From an uncultured Lachnospiraceae bacterium (GTDB taxonomy: Bacteria > Bacillota > Clostridia > Lachnospirales > Lachnospiraceae): a stretch of DNA of 8,653 bases. Positions 4,475 through 8,653 of this stretch are shown in pieces; the first letter of the stretch is position 1, and each line of letters begins with the position of its first letter. A model generated the notes under the pieces. It worked only from the letters and a program-made list of their open reading frames with translations. It searched no databases and was not told where the DNA came from. Where the stretch lies: positions 1 through 8,653 of the forward strand of contig CAMWSA010000145.1 in assembly GCA_947176785.1 (NCBI GenBank), given 5' to 3'. Both the position numbers and the translations under genes were made by a program.

Positions 4475-6841
4475 GTGAAAAGAGGAGTATGGAAAAAGGC
4501 GATGGCCCTGGGTTTGGCAGCGTCCCTGGTGCTGGGGCTTGCCGCCTGCAACGGCGGTGGTGAAAACCAGGGCGGCAACGATGGAAACGGAGACGACGGC
4601 AGTAGTATTGGCGTATCCGCCGGCGGGAAAACAGGCCAGGCGGGCAAGGAGAATGTGTATTCTTTTCAGGAACTGAACCTGACCGGCAGTAATGACAATA
4701 TCACCGGCATGGCTTATCAGGACGGAAAGCTCTACCTGCTGGTCTACAATGGGGGCGGTTCCGGCCAGGAGAACCTGGATAAGAGCAGCTTTGGCTGTTA
4801 TAAGGCCAACGCAGACGGCACGGACAGCAGTTTTACGGAATTGGAGCTTCCTGAGAGAGAGCAGACCTACAGCTGGATTAACACTACCCTGATTTCCGAA
4901 GCCGGTCAGATTTATGCTGTGGAAAACAGCGGCTATGAGGATCAATCTAATCCGGAAGCCCCTGTCTATGAGGACCGGTATTATCTGGACTGTTGGGATA
5001 TGAATGGCGGACTGCAGTGGTCAACACAGCTTAGTGCCGGCGGCGATGGGGAATGGCCTTACTGTGACAGGCTGTTGGACGGCGGCGAGGCCGGGGTATT
5101 TGCCATCATGAGAGGCAGCGGATATGAAGCGGTGACTTATTCTCCCCAGGGAGAGGAGGTCAGCCGCAGGGCCATGGACAGCGGGATATTTGAGCGTTCC
5201 GGCATGGTATACGCCGGGGAGGATGGCAGGCTGATGGTGGTATCCTACGACGAGGCATACAAAAAGCGCTTATTGATCAGCTATGATCTGGAAAGCGGCC
5301 AGGTGGGGGAGCAGTTTGAACTGCCATTCAGCGAAACCTATAATATCCTCACAGGCAGCGGCACAGAGCTGCTGCTCTCGAACAATATGGGGCTGTACAC
5401 CTGGAGCGCAGGAGACGCGGAAGCCAATATGCTGATGAATAATATAAATTCCGACCTGCCTGCCAATGCGATAAACAGGGTGCAGAAAATTGACGACCAG
5501 CATTTCGTGGCAGTGTACAATGAACTTAGCAATTGGGATCAGAAATGCGCCTATTTTACCTACAGGGACCCGGCTGACATTCCGGATAAGGAAGAACTGG
5601 TATTGGGAGGAAGCTATATTGGATCAGATCTCATATCCAAGGTGATCAGGTTCAATCAAAACAGTGATCAGTACAGGATTACGATGCGGGACTACAGCGT
5701 CTATAACACCAGCGGGGATTGGACAGCAGGGCAGGTCCGATTTAACAGTGACATTATCAGTGGGCAGATGCCGGATATTATGCTGCTCGGTGATATGAGC
5801 AGTTACAGCAACTATGTGTCCAAGGGAATGCTGGCGGACATTGGCAGCCTGCTGGAGGCGGACGGGGAACTGAGCAAGCTGGAGTACCTGCAAAATGTAT
5901 GGGACGCCTATTCTGTGAACGGAAAGCTGTATGCGGCGATTCCCAGCTTTACCGTGCGTACCATGGCAGCCAAGAAGTCTTTGGTGGGAGAGCCTCAGTC
6001 CTGGACCATGGCGGATGTGGAGGCCGTGGTGGCTACCATGCCTGAGGGAGCGACAGCCTTTGGAAGTTTGGCGCGTGAAAGCTTTATCAACTATATGATG
6101 AGTTATGCGGGAGAGGATTTCATCGACCTGGACACCGGCAAGTGTAATTTTAATACCCAGGGCTTTATAGAGATGCTGGAGTATGCAAAGAATCTGCCCG
6201 GAGAAGATTCTGTAAATAATGGGGAAGGCTTCGACTATGAATATTATGAGTCTCAGTACAGGGAGAACCGGACCCTGCTGTACGACCTGTTTATCGGTAC
6301 CTTCAAGGACTGCAAATACCAGATTAAGGGATCTATAGGAGAGGAGGTATCTTTTGTGGGCTTTCCCACATCCGCTTCCAATGGTTCAGTTCTGAGCGCG
6401 GGCAATCTCTTTTTAACGATTTCCGCCAGGTCAGAGCATATGGATGGAGCGTGGCAGTTTGTACGCCAGTTCTTAACGCAGGAATATCAGGCCGGGACGG
6501 AGCTGTATAGTATGCCTGTACTGAAATCCGCATTTCAGGCCAGGGCCCAGGAGGCCTTGGAGCGTCCCTACTGGACAGATGAGGACGGCAACAGGGAATA
6601 CTATGACGATACCTATTATGTCAACGGGGAGGAGATCATCTTAGAGCCCTTCACCCAGGCTGAGGTGGATCAGATCTGCCAGTTTATCTATAGCGTGAAT
6701 CGCACGGCATATTACAATGATGAAATCTGCAATATCATCAAGGAGGAGGCGGAGGCTTTCTTTGCGGACCAGAAGGGCGTGCAGGAGGTGGTGGACATCA
6801 TTCAGTCCAGGGCGCAGATTTATGTGAACGAAAACCGGTAA
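4475..6841 (+). CDS. Lipoprotein with propeller-like N-terminal region and extracellular solute-binding domain
   Basis: The 788-residue protein starts at GTG 4475, chosen because AAGGAGG lies five bases upstream and a clean signal peptide follows. An upstream in-frame ATG at 4427 has no such site. K-R...K-K and a hydrophobic stretch lead to the lipobox L-A-A-C, so lipidated Cys25 would anchor it to the outer face of the membrane. Residues 26-58 are a Gly/Asn/Asp-rich linker. Residues 66-365 show repeated short strands with W/Y and D-G turns (D-G-K-L-Y-L-L, G-Q-I-Y-A-V, G-R-L-M-V-V), suggesting a beta-propeller. From about 374 to the end it resembles family 1 sugar-type solute-binding proteins: S-G-Q-M-P-D-I-M-L-L (429-438), K-L-Y-A-A-I-P (484-490), G-A-W-Q-F-V-R-Q-F-L (658-667) and a terminal helix. 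No permease or ATPase genes adjoin. The ligand is unknown; it may serve a remote transporter or act as a sensor. Confidence 0.85.
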   Translation: MKRGVWKKAMALGLAASLVLGLAACNGGGENQGGNDGNGDDGSSIGVSAGGKTGQAGKENVYSFQELNLTGSNDNITGMAYQDGKLYLLVYNGGGSGQENLDKSSFGCYKANADGTDSSFTELELPEREQTYSWINTTLISEAGQIYAVENSGYEDQSNPEAPVYEDRYYLDCWDMNGGLQWSTQLSAGGDGEWPYCDRLLDGGEAGVFAIMRGSGYEAVTYSPQGEEVSRRAMDSGIFERSGMVYAGEDGRLMVVSYDEAYKKRLLISYDLESGQVGEQFELPFSETYNILTGSGTELLLSNNMGLYTWSAGDAEANMLMNNINSDLPANAINRVQKIDDQHFVAVYNELSNWDQKCAYFTYRDPADIPDKEELVLGGSYIGSDLISKVIRFNQNSDQYRITMRDYSVYNTSGDWTAGQVRFNSDIISGQMPDIMLLGDMSSYSNYVSKGMLADIGSLLEADGELSKLEYLQNVWDAYSVNGKLYAAIPSFTVRTMAAKKSLVGEPQSWTMADVEAVVATMPEGATAFGSLARESFINYMMSYAGEDFIDLDTGKCNFNTQGFIEMLEYAKNLPGEDSVNNGEGFDYEYYESQYRENRTLLYDLFIGTFKDCKYQIKGSIGEEVSFVGFPTSASNGSVLSAGNLFLTISARSEHMDGAWQFVRQFLTQEYQAGTELYSMPVLKSAFQARAQEALERPYWTDEDGNREYYDDTYYVNGEEIILEPFTQAEVDQICQFIYSVNRTAYYNDEICNIIKEEAEAFFADQKGVQEVVDIIQSRAQIYVNENR

Positions 6842-6899
6842 GGCTGTTTTCACACTTATGCCGGAAAATGCTTTTTAACCACATAATAGGAATAAATGC

Positions 6900-6928
6900 T
6901 TTACACGCCAGGCGTAGATTGCTATACT
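6900..6928 (+). promoter_or_regulatory. Sigma-A-type promoter downstream of the lipoprotein gene
   Basis: TTTACA (6900-6905) and TATACT (6923-6928) are separated by exactly 17 bases. Transcription would begin near 6935, ahead of the possible 27-codon ORF at 6977 and the DUF3842 gene. The 12-mer AATAAATGCTTT covering the -35 start recurs at 7836-7847. Confidence 0.65.
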
Positions 6929-6976
6929 GAAACAGTAACTGCTACAAAACGGATATGCATCGAAAGAGGTGGCCCT

Positions 6977-7060
6977 ATGACGGAGGGGCATGCTGAAGCT
7001 GTCAGTACAAGAGGATTCCGGATTACAGGGGTATATGCCACGGCATTCAATCGGATTTGA
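6977..7060 (+). CDS. Possible small ORF of 27 codons, function unknown
   Basis: ATG at 6977 is preceded by AAAGAGGTGG (6963-6972) at suitable spacing and lies about 40 bases after the likely transcription start of the promoter at 6900-6928. It reads to TGA at 7058-7060. The 27-residue product begins M-T-E-G-H-A-E-A-V and ends A-F-N-R-I. It shows no signal peptide, membrane segment or family motif that I recognise. It may be a leader peptide, a small protein or chance. The support is the promoter plus a good ribosome binding site. Confidence 0.3.
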   Translation: MTEGHAEAVSTRGFRITGVYATAFNRI

Positions 7061-7081
7061 ATTTCACGTTCTGATCCAGGT

Positions 7082-7110
7082 TTATCCTTGATCGGTTGCG
7101 AGTATATAAA
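7082..7110 (+). promoter_or_regulatory. Possible second promoter upstream of DUF3842
   Basis: TTATCC (7082-7087) and TATAAA (7105-7110) lie 17 bases apart. The -35 match is weak and the -10 match is good. The flanking GAGTATA is also present in the right arms of the palindromic elements at 44-90 and 919-1052, which may be chance. Confidence 0.3.
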
Positions 7111-7178
7111 AGGCTTTACACCTTTTGCCGGTGTTCAGGTCCGAACTGCATGAAATATCATTGGCACAGGTATTTTTT

Positions 7179-7212
7179 TATAGGAAACGGCCTTTTAACG
7201 TCGTTTCCTATA
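7179..7212 (+). promoter_or_regulatory. Hairpin next to the DUF3842 ribosome binding site
   Basis: ATAGGAAACG (7180-7189) pairs perfectly with CGTTTCCTAT (7202-7211), plus one flanking T-A pair, over a 12-base loop. Its T-run precedes rather than follows the stem, so it is not a plus-strand terminator. The left arm could instead pair through GGAAAC with GTTTCC (7229-7234), which overlaps the end of the ribosome binding site and abuts the ATG. An operator is the other possibility. Confidence 0.45.
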
Positions 7213-7234
7213 TATGTGCGGAAAAGAGGTTTCC

Positions 7235-7639
7235 ATGGATATTTTGATTATTGACAGCCAGGGCGGCGGCATGGGCAGGCTGCTGGTGAGCGCCGTCAAG
7301 GAACAGCTTCCCCAGGCCCATGTGACGGCGGTGGGCACCAACAGCGCCGCCACCGCCGCCATGCTCAAGGCCGGTCCGGATGCCGCCGCCACCGGCGAAA
7401 ACGCAGTGGTGGTGGGCTGCCGCAGGGCAGACGTGATCGTGGGCCCCATAGGGATTGTCATAGCCGATTCCCTGTACGGGGAAGTGACGCCCGCCATGGC
7501 TGTGGCGGTGGGACAGAGCCGGGCCAGACGGATACTGATCCCGGTGAATCACTGTGACAACATTGTGGCGGGTGTGGCGGAGCAGCCTCTGGGCAGCCTG
7601 ATTGAAAGCGCCATAAAGCATATCAGAGAACAGGCATAA
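7235..7639 (+). CDS. DUF3842 family protein
   Basis: The 134-residue protein matches what I know of the DUF3842 family of Clostridia, small cytoplasmic proteins without an assigned function. The N-terminus M-D-I-L-I-I-D-S-Q-G-G-G-M-G is a strand followed by a glycine-rich loop at 8-14, like the first turn of a nucleotide-binding Rossmann fold. Other conserved-looking blocks are G-T-N-S-A-A-T-A-A-M-L-K-A-G (34-47), A-T-G-E-N-A (52-57), G-P-I-G-I-V-I-A-D-S (70-79) and I-L-I-P-V-N-H-C (100-107). The start at 7235 is chosen over an in-frame ATG at 7214 because AAGAGG (7224-7229) lies five bases upstream and the homologous strand begins here. It appears to be a single-gene unit with its own promoter region and a GC-rich hairpin after it. 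The family call is from memory of sequence motifs. Confidence 0.85.
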   Translation: MDILIIDSQGGGMGRLLVSAVKEQLPQAHVTAVGTNSAATAAMLKAGPDAAATGENAVVVGCRRADVIVGPIGIVIADSLYGEVTPAMAVAVGQSRARRILIPVNHCDNIVAGVAEQPLGSLIESAIKHIREQA

Positions 7640-7652
7640 GCCAAGTGCAGCA

Positions 7653-7686
7653 GGGGCGGCAACACTATAAGTTGCCGCCCCTTAAC
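7653..7686 (+). terminator. GC-rich terminator-like hairpin after DUF3842
   Basis: GGGGCGGCAAC (7653-7663) pairs perfectly with GTTGCCGCCCC (7671-7681) over a 7-base loop, 13 bases after the stop codon. The following tract, TTAACTGTCC, is a poor T-run, so termination may be inefficient or the hairpin may protect the 3' end. Confidence 0.65.
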
Positions 7687-8026
7687 TGTCCAATCGCGAA
7701 AACGGATGGGGCTGCCAATGGCGGGCCCAACGCTTCCCAAAAGGAATCAGGGATGGCAAAAGCTAAGACTCAGGACAGATTAAATTCGCAAAAAGGCGGT
7801 TAAGGATTACTGAAAATGGGGAGGATATATAGGCAAATAAATGCTTTGGCAGTACAGTGCCTGTAAAGCTATGGCATTTATGTCTGAAAATGCAGAGGAT
7901 TGCCAGGAAAAAGCCGTTTTTGAGCGGCAGCAGGTAATCGGTGCCAGCGCCCCGCCCTTCGGGCGTGCGGCTATTGGTCCTTATAGGGCCTGCTTCAAGC
8001 CGCCGGTCGAACGGGTGGTTGCCGGC
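7687..8026. other. Non-coding stretch with several hairpins
   Basis: I see no supported gene in these 340 bases. An ATG-started 64-codon frame at 7841 has its nearest GGAGG about 17 bases away and no family features. Hairpins include ATAAATGC (7837-7844) with GCATTTAT (7874-7881), enclosing GGCA/TGCC; CGCCC-TTC-GGGCG (7953-7965); and GCCGG facing CCGGC near 8000-8026, which leads straight into the palindromic element. Confidence 0.5.
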
Positions 8027-8132
8027 TTATACTAACGGGTGATAAGATTTTCCAATTCCTGCACGCCTCATGCGGCATAATCGGGCCGCAAGTGACATGC
8101 AGGAGGGAAAATCCAAAAACCCGTGCGTATAA
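8027..8132 (+). repeat. Palindromic structured element, copy B, in the abrB-like leader
   Basis: This is the most regular copy of the element. The arms pair in order: TTATAC (8027-8032) with GTATAA (8127-8132); ACGGGT (8035-8040) with ACCCGT (8119-8124); GATTTTCC (8046-8053) with GGAAAATC (8106-8113); CCTGCA (8058-8063) with TGCAGG (8098-8103); and TGCGGC (8071-8076) with GCCGCA (8085-8090). Unpaired CTCATGC-side bases and AAGTGAC match copy A at 919-1052. The apical pair is G-C here and T-A in copy A, a compensatory change. The element ends five bases before the AAAGGAGC of the next gene. A leader RNA or a dispersed palindromic repeat are the main options. Confidence 0.75.
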
Positions 8133-8153
8133 CAAAAAAAGGAGCAAAAAGGT

Positions 8154-8459
8154 ATGGGAACAACAGGTATAGTTCGTAAAATAGATGATTTAGGCAGAGT
8201 TGTCATTCCGATAGAAATCAGAAAAAAGCTGGGAATCAAGGAGGGGGACCTTCTTGAAATCTTTACGGACAGGGATGAAATAATATTGAGAAAATATGAT
8301 GCATCAATGGGCCTGTGTGAACTCGTGAAAAGACTGGAGGATGTGTTTTCTGATGTTAAAAAGGATATGGATATAAACCGTGCAGACAGGATCAGTGAAC
8401 ATATCAGTGCCCTGAAAAATATTTTGAAGAACAACAATGAAACAGAAAGCAAAAGCTGA
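8154..8459 (+). CDS. AbrB/SpoVT-family transcriptional regulator
   Basis: The 101-residue protein starts with a typical SpoVT-AbrB DNA-binding domain at about residues 3-49: T-G-I-V-R-K-I-D-D-L-G-R-V-V-I-P, then E-I-R-K-K-L-G-I-K-E-G-D, L-E-I-F-T-D and I-I-L-R-K-Y. This swapped-hairpin fold acts as a dimer or tetramer and binds AT-rich promoter DNA. The remaining 50 residues, charged and probably helical, resemble the variable multimerisation tail of AbrB-like proteins. AAAGGAGC lies about nine bases before the ATG. Base composition is about 40 percent GC by hand count, against about 60 percent in a stretch sampled from kdgK, so the gene may have a different history. The palindromic element lies directly upstream. 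Its targets cannot be told from the window; sporulation or transition-state control is a family-level inference. Confidence 0.88.
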   Translation: MGTTGIVRKIDDLGRVVIPIEIRKKLGIKEGDLLEIFTDRDEIILRKYDASMGLCELVKRLEDVFSDVKKDMDINRADRISEHISALKNILKNNNETESKS

Positions 8460-8486
8460 AAACCTGAATAATTCAAAGCCTTCAGC
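8451..8486 (-). terminator. Possible terminator of the minus-strand tRNA
   Basis: Read on the minus strand, GCTGAA (8486-8481) pairs with TTCAGC (8460-8455), followed by TTTT and a pyrimidine-rich tract. An inner near-palindrome, TGAAT-A-ATTCA, could extend the hairpin. It overlaps the 3' end of the abrB-like gene and lies 15 bases beyond the tRNA end. Confidence 0.4.
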
Positions 8487-8500
8487 CACAAAATGACCAA

Positions 8501-8584
8501 TGCGAGAGATGGGACTTGAACCCACACGCTGTTGCCAGCACAAGATCCTTAGTCTTGCTCGTCTGCCAGTTCCGACACTCTCGC
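8501..8584 (-). tRNA. tRNA-Leu(AAG)
   Basis: The minus strand folds as an 84-nt class II tRNA. The acceptor arm is GCGAGAG with CTCTCGC and discriminator A at 8501. The D-arm is TCG/CGA with A-A-C-T-G-G-C-A-G-A in the loop, and the anticodon stem is CAAGA/TCTTG. The 7-base anticodon loop CTAAGGA gives anticodon A34-A35-G36. The long variable arm is TGCTG-GCAA-CAGCG, and the T-arm is GTGGG-TTCAAGT-CCCAT. CCA is not encoded. The long variable arm and A73 agree with leucine identity. A34 would be deaminated to inosine to read CUU, CUC and CUA codons, by analogy with TadA action on tRNA-Arg(ACG). Confidence 0.95.
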
Positions 8585-8598
8585 CTGTTGGTATGCCA

Positions 8599-8604
8599 GT
8601 ATAG
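8599..8604 (-). promoter_or_regulatory. Possible -10 box for tRNA-Leu
   Basis: TATACT on the minus strand (8604-8599) lies 14 bases before the first tRNA base. No good -35 box stands at the right distance; a TTGACA at 8650-8645 is too far upstream to pair with it. The tRNA could also be part of a longer transcript that continues beyond the window. Confidence 0.3.
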
Positions 8605-8653
8605 ATCACCAAGCGAGTAATATCTTTCCATTTAGGAGCGGAAATGTCAATGC

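Noticed and set aside
7841..8035. A 64-codon plus-strand open frame upstream of the abrB-like gene
   Set aside because: The nearest ribosome binding site is about 17 bases away, and the frame runs through hairpins and into the palindromic element.

Overview
The window reads like the chromosome of a gut-type Lachnospiraceae or related Clostridia. The pathway genes are moderately GC-rich, with AGGAGG-like ribosome binding sites. There is a short DtxR/IdeR-type regulator, a large lipoprotein with a solute-binding domain, a DUF3842 protein, an AbrB-type regulator and a tRNA-Leu with an A34 anticodon. This placement is an inference from family content; no marker gene fixes the genus.

Bases 1-3435 hold the end of a plus-strand catabolic cluster: the last codons of a probable short-chain dehydrogenase, an RpiB/LacA/LacB-type isomerase (160-798), a KDPG aldolase with an extra C-terminal VOC-like domain (1140-2105) and a PfkB-type KDG kinase (2302-3333). 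It closes with a strong hairpin terminator. The order SDR, RpiB-type isomerase, aldolase, kinase matches the DhuD-DhuI-KdgA-KdgK route known from streptococci. That route takes the unsaturated uronate released by polysaccharide lyases from glycosaminoglycans to pyruvate and glyceraldehyde 3-phosphate. The gaps between the genes are unusually long and structured. Two of them carry members of a palindromic repeat family that also lies in front of the abrB-like gene near the right end.

Bases 3481-4474 hold a convergent minus-strand DtxR-family regulator, its promoter, an inverted repeat overlapping a plus-strand promoter, and about 450 bp of repeat-rich sequence with no convincing gene. Bases 4475-6841 encode a 788-residue lipoprotein that joins a propeller-like N-terminal region to a solute-binding-protein domain, with no transporter permease beside it. 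Bases 6842-7234 hold a good promoter, a possible 27-codon ORF and a hairpin next to the DUF3842 start. DUF3842 (7235-7639) is followed by a GC-rich hairpin.

Bases 7687-8153 contain only hairpins and the best-preserved palindromic element (8027-8132), which lies directly before the AT-rich abrB-like gene (8154-8459). A minus-strand tRNA-Leu(AAG) closes the window. The most novel signal is the palindromic element family: two long copies share a nested multi-stem fold with a compensatory base-pair change, and a third copy upstream of the isomerase looks internally deleted.
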